Below, in pieces: positions 10,430 to 21,862 of a stretch of 64,000 nucleotides of DNA (the first letter of the stretch is position 1; each line of letters begins with the position of its first letter). The translations under genes were made by a program, and so were the position numbers. Source of the stretch: Pholiota molesta. Taxonomy: Eukaryota; Basidiomycota; Agaricomycetes; Agaricales; Strophariaceae. The stretch spans positions 596,120-660,119 of the forward strand of contig JACGCK010000014.1 of NCBI GenBank assembly GCA_014925825.1, read 5' to 3'. The notes under the pieces were generated by a model. The model was not told the origin of the DNA. It was given only the letters and a program-made list of their open reading frames with translations, and did no database searches.

Positions 10430-13400
10430 ATGGTTCAACTCGAAAAACGCCTTCTATGGCACCCCCGACATGATAACAAGTTTGTGGTAGGAGGGGGTTC
10501 TCAAATTATGCTGTATGAATGGGCGGCGGAATATCCAGAGATTAGACATGTTACCTCTCAGCATGATTTGCACTTTATGAAGGTGAGTTGCCGATATCTT
10601 ACTCTTCGTCGATTATATGTCATTCAACGAGCATACCTACTGACTTGTTTCCCGGATTCAGTGCTTCGCTTGGTCTCCGGATCCCGCTTTTGATGACCTG
10701 ATGGCTGTAGGACTGAGCACAGGAAAGGTGGACCTCATTCGTCTTGAAGCAGCCAAGCAAGCGCAGCGGAAGAACGTTCTCTCCAGCGGACCCTCCGTCA
10801 CTCTTCCCATCCGCAATGCGCGGTCATGCAACGTGGTCACCTTCAACAATGTCGATCCCAACTACCTTGCAGTGGGTCTCGACAAAGTCCGCGGCGACGC
10901 GAGTCTCATGATTTGGGACATCAGCACGGTCGCGCCCTCATTAGCCCTCCCTCTCGCCAATCCCAACGATACTGTCGTTGTCATGCCTCCAAAGCCACGC
11001 CCACAACCCCTCCTTCCTCGGTTTGAGACCCAGACGAGGCTCGATTCTCGAGTAATTCAACAGCACGCGCCTGCAGAAGTGGTCTCATCTCTCGCCTTCC
11101 TTCCTTCATCGACAAATTTAATCCTGGCTGGTATCTCGCACCGATGGTTGAGGCTCTTCGACCTCCGCTCGGCAGTTACTCCAACAGTAAATGTTGCAAC
11201 TAAGGTCAACGGGATAGTCACGGACCCGTTTGATTCACACCGCATTGCCACCTTTGGGGATGCAACAGTGACCATATGGGATGCCCGCAGGTTCAACCAC
11301 CCTATCTTGACATTCTCGGAGCGCGACGCCATTGCTGATGGTGCCAGAATTAAACCTGGCGCGTTGTACGCCAACATCGAGTTCTCGAGCACACGACGGG
11401 GGTGCATAGCTACCCTGGAGAAAGACTCGAGCTATGTCCGCTTCTGGGACTTGGCAGAATCTAAAGCCAGCACCGTTGAAGGCAGTGTGACCGGGGGTGG
11501 CTCCTCTGACGGTGAAACAAGCCGCTCGCGCGATTCCGTAAGGGTGACGAAGCGTTCGTGGGCCGCGAATTTGCCTTGGCCCGCTGGAGGTAGTCAGCAA
11601 ACACCATCACCGAGAGAAACATTAGACGGTTCTACTCAACGTTCTTTCGTCATTGCCGATACACGAAGAAGTAAGTAATGATCCAGATTCTTCTCCATTC
11701 CACCTCCTAATTATATTCGCAGCCAAATATTTCCATCGCCCATTGGCTTCATTCGCCCTTGTTCCGCGACCCAAATCATCTCCATCTCTCACCTCCAATG
11801 TCATGGTCGTCAGTAAGGACGGCGACCTCGAGCTTTATGCGATCCACGATACCCCCAAGCAACTTGCATGGAGTTCCAGAGGAGGATTCACACTGGGCGC
11901 CGGGCTGGGATTGAAGACGATAGAAGGCTACAACGACTCGGAAACGGAGGACGAATTCGACTCGGAGCTCGGGCAACAGCCGAACTCCGCCGCGCCCTTC
12001 AATTACGGCGGCAGCAGCGAGCGAAGAGGATCGCGCTCGCGGTCGGGGCCCACGCGGGAGGCGTCCCGCGTACGCGGCCGCGGAGACAGCGTCGTCGGAT
12101 CCCGGATCCCACCTCCGCTCAGCGGCCTGCCGCCATTTTTCGGACGGGGCGACGACGACGGTTTCCCTGCCCTCGCCCAGCGGCCGATGGGCCTATCCGT
12201 GACGAGGCCAGGGAAGTCGCGGACTTATAGCCCTGCTGCATCTGTGCGCAAGTACCGGAGCACGGAGCGCAGCCAGCCTAGTGCGGTGCAGAGACGCTCG
12301 CTGTCGCGGCGGATACGATACCCGCTGACGAGCCTTTGAAAGAGCACTGCTGGAGCAGGCGCCTTCCATCGAGCGGCGCAGTGCTGAGCGGGCACCAACG
12401 AAGACGAAGGAAGTCAAAAGGCGTGGAATCACACATGTAGTGCAGGAGGACATTTCGATGGTTATGCGCCGGAGGGCGAAAGCTGGCTATGGGCTCAGTC
12501 AGGTGTGTGTGCACGCTATTCAATCTGTTATTTGTGAAATTGACGGATCTATAGCCTCATCTCAATGTCAGCGTTACCCATGATGATTATAGCTCTTCAG
12601 ATTGCACAACGCAGATTTTATCCGATCTCTGGTCTTGGATTCAGAGTAAGCTATTTTCAATGTATCCTCCACACAACGAACTCAAGGTATGCTATATAGC
12701 CTCACAAGACATTCTCTGCGTCCCGACACCCCGCCTGAACGGATTCGATTTTTCCTACCACGGTCTCCTCGGTATCTGGGAAGGTTTCCCACCAATCGAC
12801 GGCGCAGCACCCTTCCCGATGTAACTGACGACATCCAGCGCTCCCTCCTCCTCGATGTTCCCGTCCCAAATGTCCCAAATGTCCACCACGCGCACACCGG
12901 CAGCGGCGGCAGCGGCTACGGACGTACTTCTCGACGCAGTCATTCGCCCGCAGATGATCTACAAGATAATGGTCCGCTGCGCTGGCGGATCTGGCAAGCA
13001 GGAGAGGCATCGACCGCTGGAGCTGGAAGTCGCCTGTGCCGACAAATAAATTGGTTGGCGAGGCAGGTGGCGTTGACGATTTGTGGGTGGAGCCTTAGAG
13101 AGGAGGAAATTGCTGCGTCTATCAAACGGTCAGTCTTACGACTGAGATAGAGGTGAAATGAAGGCTGATGATTTTTCTGGCTATCGTAGATGGGAAAAGG
13201 ATGGTCACTTTCGAAGTGGCGTGCTGGCTGGTCTTCACTGGTCAATTTGGCAAGGCTGCTGATCTTCTCATGAAAAGCGATGGTAAACCCTATTTTATCC
13301 GATCTGTGATTCGTAAATTAATAATGCATATATTAGACGAAACGCATCAGATGATGTCTGGAACCATCGTTGCTCTGGCGCCTTTTTCAGCCCATTCGGC

Positions 13401-14396
13401 TCACAGAGAGGAAGCGACCTTCGCGAACACTACGGGCGTCTTATCGGGCGCCTTCATGATCCATATTTCCGAGTAATGCTGACCCACCTCGCGATGGGGA
13501 TTGGGGCGAGGTCCTCGACGAAGGCGTTATTCCCTTCCGCGAGCGCCTTATCATCGCCTTACTATTTTTGGACGACAAAACGCTTTCCTCGTATCTCCAG
13601 CGCACAGTCAAACGTGCCAGCGCCCAAGGCAACATCGACGCGATCATGGTTACCGGACTGACGCCAGCAGGGATGGACATTCTCCAGGCATACGTGGACC
13701 GTACAGGCGACATTCAAACGGCTGCCATACTCGGCTCCTACGTTGCCCGCAGAAATTCAAGGATCGCAGGATGGAGAGATGGCTGGAGGCGTATCGGGAC
13801 CTGTTGGATGGCTTCAAGCTCCATCATCTGCGCGTCGGGTTCGACATCGAGCGGGGCCAGCTCCTCCAAGGAGGGATGCATACAGGCGACACGCTTCCAG
13901 AGGAGTGGGTACCCAGGCAGATTCTCATTCGGTGCCATTATTGCAGCAAACCCGTTCGGAATACCGGACCTTTGGTTTCCTCGCAGCAGAAATGGCGGGT
14001 GCGTCGTCTCTGTGTTCTCGCTTTCGTTGATAACATACTGATTTCGAGGCGGCCCTTAGCCAACCGCCTGCGAGAATTGTAACCGCGAGCTTCCAAGGTG
14101 TTCTGTGTGCTTGCTGACTCTGTCAATCGTGCACGACGCGGCACGCGAGGTGGACCTTGGCTACACCCATCATCGAGGTCGGTGAAGAATATGATGACGT
14201 GTGGTTTCTGGGCTGATTGTTTGTCTTGTCCTATTTATCAGATACTTTTGACGACGCCATTGTTATCTGCCAGACATGTCGGCACGGAGGACATGCGGCA
14301 CATATCCTTGAATGGTTTTTGGGCGAAGATTCTGGGCGGACTCATAACATTTGTCCAGTAGCGGATTGCGATTGTCGATGTAGTGAAGAGATTTAA
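10430..14396 (+). CDS. Mio/SEA4 (MIOS) WD40-RING protein of the SEA/GATOR2 complex, frame broken
   Basis: Mio is a subunit of GATOR2/SEACAT, which relays amino-acid status to TORC1 at the vacuole. The N-terminal half is a WD40 propeller ([49 protein letters not shown]). The C-terminal half has the conserved alpha-solenoid ([56 protein letters not shown]) and a zinc-binding end ([43 protein letters not shown]). Exons inferred: 10430-10582, 10662-11670, 11723-about 12280, about 12345-12502, 12555-12645, 12700-13128, 13190-13282, 13337-13998, 14060-14177 and 14242-14396. Conserved blocks switch frame without introns near 12818, 13207, 13382, 13495 and 13744, mostly at short runs of one base. The 12281-12344 switch is probably a real intron. 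Identity is firm; whether the gene is functional is not. Confidence 0.85.
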
Positions 14397-16639
14397 CATC
14401 TAACTTTGATTACTTGCGTTTTTCTTTTTTTTCCGTTACCCAATGTATGTATATACCCGTTGGGATCATTTCAGTTCCATTTGCAGAACGATTGATTGTA
14501 ATATACCTATGAATATATACCTTCGTTATGCGAGATCACTCAATGTAATGAATTATGACAGTACGGGGTTCACAAATAGGGTATGGACCTTGCCGTTACA
14601 ATTGGAATTCAAGCCTGTCATGTTTATTAAGTATCCTAAATCTGTGGACTCGTCTATAATCAAGCGTCGCTCGTGATAACGAGCTATGGCATTTAGGACA
14701 CTAGCTTACCTCAAGAAATATGTCAGGGGGATGAACGGCCCAGTCAATTTGAGATCTGATTATGTGCTTGTGGGATTGATAATCTCGAGATGGAACACAA
14801 ATGTATAAAAAAAACATGTCTTCCAACGAAGAAGGCATATCAGAACGCGAGTTTCCCGGTAGTCCTCACAGACCCCTCAGCCAGTCCTACTGCCGCAAGA
14901 AATTACATCCTCATCGTCGCGCCGACATAACGAAGCCCTCACCTTTCTTTTCCCAAACTCGCCAGAACACCCCGCTGCCGACCGGCGCTATCGTCACTAA
15001 ATGCTTATGTCTGCGACGAGTGAGCCCATTGTTGGCCCATGGAAGACTACACGACGTAAGCACGGAGTTCATGGACGAGAGACTAGAGTACGAAGTGTTC
15101 GTTCAAAACACTAAAAGAAGATACAGGTTGGCGGTCAGAGCTGGAACACATGTGCTTATCTGCAAAGAAGCAATTGGTGTGAGTACTAGGGTGAGTCAAA
15201 AGAGAGGTTTTTGAGGTAATCATCGGAGCTAAAGGTGCCGGAGAAGGCTCCGCCGGAGCAGATGTGGGATCGATGTAGAGGAAGAAGAGACGGTAGAACC
15301 GGAAGAGCCATTGACCGCTTATTTCGATTTCAAATTGATGATTAAAATCCATCCTTGTAAAGGTATATCCGTCTTGTGAGGAAGTCATGATGAACGCATG
15401 TCAATGATTGACGAATGGGGTCGCAAAATTGGCATTCAAATTGAAATTGACTTCGTTAATGTTGCTTTCTGGAAACCGGCGGTTAAATACAATGAGTAAT
15501 TTTTGGGCATTGCTTTGGGTGCGATCGGAGAGTTTCCGGTTTATGCTTTGAAATTGTTTTTTCTAAAAGGTATGACATACTTGGGTATAAATTTATAATC
15601 ACTTTGAGGGTCCTTCCGACCTCGACCATTATCATTGATTCATTCTTTTGGGAAATATCCGCAATAGTTGTCGCATTATTCTTTTATAAATTTCTTGTCC
15701 TTATTATTTAAACCCAATGGAAGGAAGTAAGTATTGACCCTGTTGTTCATTGGGCTATCCATGACTGTTGTGGATCTGTCCCCAGCTCCTCAACTGCTTC
15801 TAGCTCTGTATATGTATGTACTGGATATTAACATATTTAGTCTAGAACTCTCCGGAAGTGATATGGATATCGCCGCCATCGCATTTATCAACAGACCGGA
15901 TGGACCTTTGTCAAAAGGCATCCAAACTCGATTTCCAGAATGGGCGCTATTTACAGGCGTTTATTATTAGCCGACCTATTCTTAGACGAATGTTAGTTAA
16001 CTTCTCGAGGCTCGCCTCAAACTGCTGATTTACACTTACAACCCTTCAATACCCTGCATCAAGTTAACTAATACTCCTATATAGCAATTTTAACAGGGAA
16101 TGAGGCAACTATCATAAAAGGAACTGTACCGCGAAATTACAAAACGCTGCGGGAGAACAGTGACATATACGGAATACCAGTTCTAGACATCTAGCTAAAA
16201 TTAAACACCACCTACAGAGCCGAGATCTACATATACTATGTTTGTATCTAAAAATTTCCTCAAAATCCATTACAAGCATGACCACAACGTTTGTCACCGC
16301 CAAAGGTTTTTTTCTAAAATCCTCCGTTGTTTACCGTGCTCGGTCTGACTGTGAAAGCGGCGGGGTGCTATTTGCTTACTGAACTCGGAACCCATGATCA
16401 ACTTTGGTTTATTGAACTCGATTCTACGAAACATCCACGGCAGAAACCCTTTGTAATGAAAAGTGCACATTGCTGGTACTATATTCGGCGAGCACGCTAT
16501 TACAGAGTATGTGTTTTCATAAGCGATCCAAAAGGTATTTAAGCAATGGAAAGTAGACGATAAACTTCAGGCTCCAGCTCAAGTATCATCTCTTGCAAAC
16601 GAAGTCTTCTACACCAACTTCCTCCACCAAACACCAGAC
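14397..16639. other. Long intergenic stretch, no convincing gene
   Basis: Mostly AT-rich with scattered stops. The best candidate is a minus-strand frame at 15388-15083 (about 100 codons, starting MTSSQDGYTFTRMDF), with a plausible start but no recognised motif and no good downstream exon. An overlapping plus-strand frame at 14801-15214 is no better. I do not call either as a gene. Confidence 0.4.
16536..16543 (+). promoter_or_regulatory. TATA-like box of secreted-protein gene
   Basis: TATTTAAG about 97 bp upstream of the ATG at 16640, followed by a pyrimidine/CA-rich leader. Position and sequence fit a fungal TATA element; inference only. Confidence 0.4.
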
Positions 16640-17167
16640 ATGCAATTCAAACTCGCCACCTTGGTCTCCGTCGCTCTATTCGTCGGGCCCGCCCTCGCAC
16701 AGACCATCAGCTACGAAGGCTTCTCCAACACCGTCTCCTGCAGCGGGTCCGCCTTCGGCTGCACTGATGGCGGCGGCGTCTGCTGCTCCCTCCCTACCGG
16801 CTTTGGATTTTCTGCCCAGTTCACCAATCTCCCCTCCGGCTCCCAGGGCCAGGGTTACACCAACAATGGCTGCTCATCCTTCCTTTTCTCGCTCTTCGGT
16901 CCCGGCACCAAGTGCTTCAATGGTGGAGGCACCCGCGCGACCAACCTTAACTGGTTCCACTCGCCCCAGGGACGCCGTGCAGTCCAGGCTAGGGAGGCCG
17001 AGGCTACGGCCGCAAATTGCAGCGCTCCGGCCTACTTCAAGTACGAAGACGCGTCTGGTATTCACAAGACGATCAAGGTCCCCGCTGGTGAGGGTGCGGC
17101 GCAAACTATCGCTGATCTCTACCTCGCCGGTGACTTGACCTCTCTTGCTGCCTATGAGGATTATTGA
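16640..17167 (+). CDS. Small secreted cysteine-rich protein
   Basis: A 175-aa intronless gene. Residues 1-20 (MQFKLATLVSVALFVGPALA) form a clear signal peptide with an AxA-type cleavage site before QT. The mature chain has seven cysteines, including an adjacent pair in GGGVCCSLPTGFGF, plus Gly/Ser-rich loops. An Arg-containing segment (PQGRRAVQAREAEA) in the second half could be a processing site. Size, Cys content and secretion match fungal small secreted or effector-like proteins, but I do not recognise the family and assign no target. An internal +1-frame reading of similar length is a shadow. A TATA-like box lies about 97 bp upstream. Confidence 0.8.
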   Translation: MQFKLATLVSVALFVGPALAQTISYEGFSNTVSCSGSAFGCTDGGGVCCSLPTGFGFSAQFTNLPSGSQGQGYTNNGCSSFLFSLFGPGTKCFNGGGTRATNLNWFHSPQGRRAVQAREAEATAANCSAPAYFKYEDASGIHKTIKVPAGEGAAQTIADLYLAGDLTSLAAYEDY

Positions 17168-17680
17168 ACGGTAAGGAAATCATTGTTAAATGATCATTCA
17201 CTCATCTCACTTGCTTTTTCCAATCTGTAGAATAAATTCTTGGCGAAGAGAGCCATAGATGGGATAATGTTGTGATGGCTCTCCAATATTGGAATTCCTT
17301 GAATGAGTGTTGGTCTTGATTCTTCTACGTTCTTATTGGGGCGCGCCCAGTTTTTGTATCCTTTTGAAATATGAATTCCCTTTGATCGAATTTTATGCTC
17401 TGACGGAGCTCGTTGAATCCTGAATCTGTTCCTAGGAAACGTTTTTCCTCCTTGAGGCCTGAGACTGTCAAGCCCAGCGCCAGAGCATAGCATTGCTGAA
17501 TGTGCGACGACCTATAGGCATATGTTTTATTATGGATATTGACTGCGAGGGATCCACAAATCTCTGCATACCATGGTCCTAATCTATCTCATAACGGTAA
17601 TGGCATATAGATCTATAGAGGGTGCGATGACGAAGTGAAATATGAAAGCATTCTAAGTTCTGTGACCCTCCGTAATTTGT
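17168..17680. other. Convergent 3' spacer
   Basis: Lies between the ends of the plus-strand secreted-protein gene and the minus-strand DUF6699 gene. Only short frames without motifs; probably 3' untranslated regions. Confidence 0.45.
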
Positions 17681-18407
17681 TTATGAGTTCAGTTTGACAA
17701 CCCAAGTTTCATCGCACTTCTGTGTCAGAGGCAAAAGCCTGAGTTTTGCATAGTCGTTATCCTGTTCTAGACCCCTAAAGAGGGTCATGTCCCCAAGAAA
17801 ATCGATGCGTTTTGGATGCTTGTCGGCCTTGGGATCGGCTGCCACCCTTTTCTTTACTGATTTTTCAATCATCTCGTACCCTTGTTCTCGTACAATAAAG
17901 CCCCATTCAGAATCCGCGATGTTTTGCTGCAAGCTATTCCATAACGCCCTCCAGACGTCTTCGCAGGTGATGTTCGCCTCTGACACGATTTCGATCGACC
18001 ATGGGAATGCCTTGGAGATCAGCCGCATGTGTTTCGTGGTAGTTGCCAGCGCAAATTCTTTCCGACTCGCCTGGAAAGCCTGTGCAAGGATCGACTTCGC
18101 TGGGCGTTGCTTTATGTCGAAACGAATCAGCGTCGTATCCTCAGCAAGAGCTGGGTTAAGACTGGGATATTTAGAGGAGCGGGCTTGAGTCGCTGTGGCC
18201 ATAATACGTTAAATCTATTGGACAAACAGAAAAACATACTTGGTAATTACCTGGTGCAGACTGGTGCGGTTGGTAGGGATCGGGAGGTCCGTACCATTGG
18301 GGAGGAGCGTACGCGGGTTGTGGCACCGAATAGACAAATCTAGGATCGATAGGCTGCATATATGGTGGCGCTTGCCACCCTCCATGTCCATGTCCATGCC
18401 AGGCCAT
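17681..18407 (-). CDS. DUF6699-domain protein
   Basis: Two exons, 18407-18251 and 18183-17681, give 219 aa. The 67-nt intron (donor GTAATTACC, acceptor GACTCAAG) joins in phase 1 and removes an in-frame stop. The N-terminus is a His/Pro/Tyr/Gln-rich disordered tail (MAWHGHGHGGWQAPPYMQP). The C-terminal half has the DUF6699 pattern: LNPALAEDTTLIRFDIKQRP, an Ala/Phe-rich segment, then FPWSIEIVSEANITCEDVWR with a following helix. DUF6699 proteins are expanded in Agaricomycetes and their function is unknown. A separate ATG inside the intron (18202) could give a shorter form without the tail, but the spliced model is preferred because the domain usually follows such tails. Confidence 0.75.
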
Positions 18408-19433
18408 AACGAAGTTTTACACAGGGGAGTCTTGAGACTAGAAAGTGTGGTGGGGTGTGGGCGGATGTCGTTGTCCACACACCCAGGTATTTATACGACG
18501 GATCCGATTCACGACATAAAGTAGATAAGATTGGAATTATTCCCCATTTAGCTGTTGATCATGAGCGGCATGAGATGACATGAGTCAGAAATATCGATAC
18601 ACGTACTCAGCTCTTGTGCAGGCCATAGGCGAAGGGAGGCTGTATCAGGGGTGGCTGTCGGGGTGCATGATTTTGAGAGAAGAACCAGAAGCCTACAGCT
18701 GCTGCTCCGTTAATGACGAATCTTTGATGAAACTGTGCACTGGTCATGACAGGGCGATGCCACTTGATTCAATGTTCGGGCATCCAGAATCAATCTCGCA
18801 ATCGTTGCGCGGGCTGTTATGATCAATTGCCATGAATACGAACCAAATACATACGGACACTTCGAGATCGGATGGGTGGCAGAAAATAGCGAGGAGGCTG
18901 TGCTCTGCAGGGGGTGTGGTCGAATGTGGATGGGAGCATGCGACATAACTGATTGATACTCTGACTCTGCCAAACAGGGGATTATCGATTAAGCGCTGAA
19001 GCGCTGAATTTTCCAGCGCCAGAGCTGGAAACTAGTTAAGTTTGTGGCCTATATTTTACCAATCTGGCTCTAACTTGTAAGAGATCCGGCGTCACCGGAT
19101 TTGACTTGTTTTGAATATCTTTTCTGGCATGCCGCTGGCGCACTGCCAGTACCTTATAGCATCGTCATCTAAATGGCCCGAGATAATGATCAGATATAGA
19201 AACCAAGGAAAGAAAACCAGCATTAGCGCCTGTTTTAGGCGCTGGCTGCGAATAAGCCGAAATGGAGTTGGGTAACCATATGCATGAACTGATCAATTTC
19301 CCAAGACTAAATTGAACCCAAAGGTAGAAGTACATTACAGATACATCGCGGCATCCGCACCAGAAATGCTGAAGGCATGATGATCATAGCAGCCGCAGCA
19401 CTCGGACAAACAGGAAATATATCGGACTTCCAT
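18408..19433. other. Spacer with DUF6699 promoter and AGCGC-type palindromes
   Basis: No coding signal. It includes the DUF6699 promoter and the 3' flank of P450 A. Two short perfect inverted repeats are visible: GCGCTG/CAGCGC near 19000-19017 and AGCGCC/GGCGCT near 19226-19244. A related GGCGCTGAGCGCTGAGC string occurs downstream of P450 B near 33288. Confidence 0.45.
18488..18495 (-). promoter_or_regulatory. TATA box of DUF6699 gene
   Basis: TATAAATA on the minus strand, about 80 bp upstream of the ATG at 18407, in a typical fungal core-promoter position. Confidence 0.45.
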
Positions 19434-21862
19434 TCAGAAGTCGCCTTTGCCGCTGGCCATCACCAGCGCACGAGCAGCTTCCGAGCGAGGTGTTATCTCA
19501 CAGGGGAATGGAACAGGCTCTCTGGTAATTGTTGAAATATGCGCATGATCAGTAACAAAACAAATCAGTCCTCAAAGCAAACAGCGCCCAGACATACCTG
19601 ACGACCGAAGACTTGAATTGCAGTTCCGGGACGATATCCTTCCCCTGGGAGTCTTTCGCCATACTGATATCGAACGTGGCTAATAGGCGCGCCATGGCGG
19701 TGAAGGCCATGGCCTCGGCGTAATTCTTGCCTGCGCAGATCCTAACAATAGACGAGATGAACAATGTACTTACACTGCAATGTCTTTGGTATTTTTGGAA
19801 CACGCACCTTCGCCCGTATCCGAAGGAGTACAGCATTGGATCCATCGGGATATCTGCTGGGTCGTGTGGGATGCTTTGATCGAACATAGGCAGGAAGCGA
19901 TCAGGGTTGAACACCTCGGGGTCTTTGTACAGCGTTGGGTCCCGACTTACCGCCCTAAGTAGTAGGCCAGGACAGGAGGTGAAAGTGCGGTATCAGAACG
20001 GTAAAAATCAGCATCTTGATCATGACCCTCGCACTGGTGTACGCACCAGCTATTCGCAATGACTACCGTGCCTGCTGGGATGAAATATCCTATACACAGC
20101 ATAAGCCCAACTGCGCGCACGCAGCCCTGGACAATATTATCCTCAGAAGTCGCTGCACGCACCATTATAGACGTCATCCGTCATAAGGCGATGAGGCAAT
20201 GCTGTTTTCCCAATACAAAGTAAATATGGCGCAGTGAATGCAGGCGAAGCAGGCGCACCGATAGGCGATATGGGCTGCCACCGGATGAGCTCGCGCAGCA
20301 CTGCGTTGAGGTAGGGGAGCTGGGTGCTGTCAGCCATGGTGGGCAGACGTCCCGGGCCGACTGCGCTGTCGAGTTCGGCTTGGATGCGCTTCTGGATTGC
20401 GGGGTGGAGGACCATGGCGAGGACGAAGTTGTGCATAGAGGCTACGCTCTACGAGGCACGTGGTCAACTTTCGGGTTTATGCTAATGTCAGTCTATGAAC
20501 GCACGGTGTCTGTCCCAGCTGGAATAAAACATTGAGTCAATAACACATTCATTTGACGAAGATCGAAGCGCACCTGATAACATTGTCCCAGCACACCATT
20601 TTACAATCTCCGCGTCTTCCTTCTTCTCCAGATTGACCGATGTAAACGATGATTCATAATTACCCGTTTTCTTCAAGCGAGTGATTGACAGTAAGTAATC
20701 TAATCTTCTTCCTTTTAAGTGCAAAGCAACATACCATAGCAGCGACAGTCTTATTGAACGGGATATTAATCATGTCGTCCGTGAGCTCTTTCCCTTTCTG
20801 TGCGTAGGCTTTCCATCCTGTGCCTGGCACCCAGCTGGGCACCTTTTCCACTACCAAAAAAATAATCAATCGTGATTAGATGGGGATTAACAATATCTGG
20901 ACAGTCAAGAAAGCAGCATACGAATTGGGAAGAAGTCGACCAGAAAGTTCCCTGGCTGCGCAGCGAACACTGCCGCCTCCATTGCCTGCTCAGCGGTGGT
21001 GATCATCTGCCGGGGATGTCAGTGATAAAATCCAAAGCCCACTACTCAGTGTTTGGAGGATAGGAGCTTACCGGATCGTGTTCTTCTGTCACTTCAATAC
21101 CATACATCGCCATTAGGAGTCCACGAGCGGCGGCGCTGTGAAAATACCTGTAAGTTATGAAATGCGTAGAAAAACTGGAGGACACTCACAAACGGAAGTT
21201 CTCCAGGAATCGCTCGGGTTGTTGGAGCACACTCGCCAGGAAACGGGAGATTTCTTTCTCTTGCAGAGGGTAAAATTGGCCCACGACTTCCTTCCTTAGC
21301 GACTGGGCGGAGATGCGACGGTAGCGCTTCCACCGCTCGGCGTAGGGCGCTGTGACCACGGACTTGTCCCATCCCATACTTCATGTGAAAAAATAACAAA
21401 AGAAGTATACGTGTAAGTCAAGCCAATTTCATGTACGCAGGGAATGAGGATTGGGATGACTGACATCTTATTGCCCACGACGTTCCGCGGCCGGTCCGAG
21501 TAAATATCAGACCGCTTCTCCAGCAGATCGACGCAGGCTTGGTATGTGTTGAGCACCACCACTGGCGCGCCTAGCACTTCCAGGTATATCGCATCGCCTG
21601 CATATTCCCCAGATGTTATCAGAATCCCTGTTTCATTTTCATCAGTTGGCACGCCGCGCGCACCGTAGATGTCCTTCCACTTGAGATACGTCTCCCATGC
21701 GTCGACTGGCGGCATCTGCAGCAGGTTTCCGATGAGCGGCAGGCGGGGTGGGCCTGGGAGGTATTTGCGCTGCTGGTTTTTCGCCCGTTGGGAGAAGACG
21801 CGTAGGAGGAGGAAGGCGGTGAGGCCTATGGCTAGTGTTGGCCAGGTGCCTAGGTCAAGCAT
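19434..21862 (-). CDS. Cytochrome P450 A, microsomal class
   Basis: A haem monooxygenase of 515 aa in 14 exons (first 21862-21664, last 19521-19434). Residues about 1-25 are a membrane anchor, followed by the Pro-rich hinge KYLPGPPRLPLIGNLLQ. The I-helix oxygen-binding motif AGTDT, the K-helix ExxR (LRELIR) and the haem loop FGYGRR-ICAG (axial Cys, split by an intron after GRR) are all present, so it should be catalytic. The ATG at 21862 is preferred over one 49 codons upstream because it starts directly at the anchor. It resembles the mushroom families often annotated as O-methylsterigmatocystin-oxidoreductase-like; the substrate cannot be told. Exons 2-13 have exactly the lengths of those in P450 B (30751-33079), including a 14-nt exon at 20518-20505. 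Confidence 0.92.

Noticed and set aside
15083..15388. Minus-strand hypothetical gene starting MTSSQDGYTFTRMDF
   Set aside because: Plausible start but no motif, no convincing second exon, and an equally long frame on the other strand.
16593..17138. 181-codon plus-strand frame overlapping the secreted protein
   Set aside because: Out of frame, Ser/Pro-rich, no signal peptide; the 175-aa frame has the signal peptide and Cys pattern.
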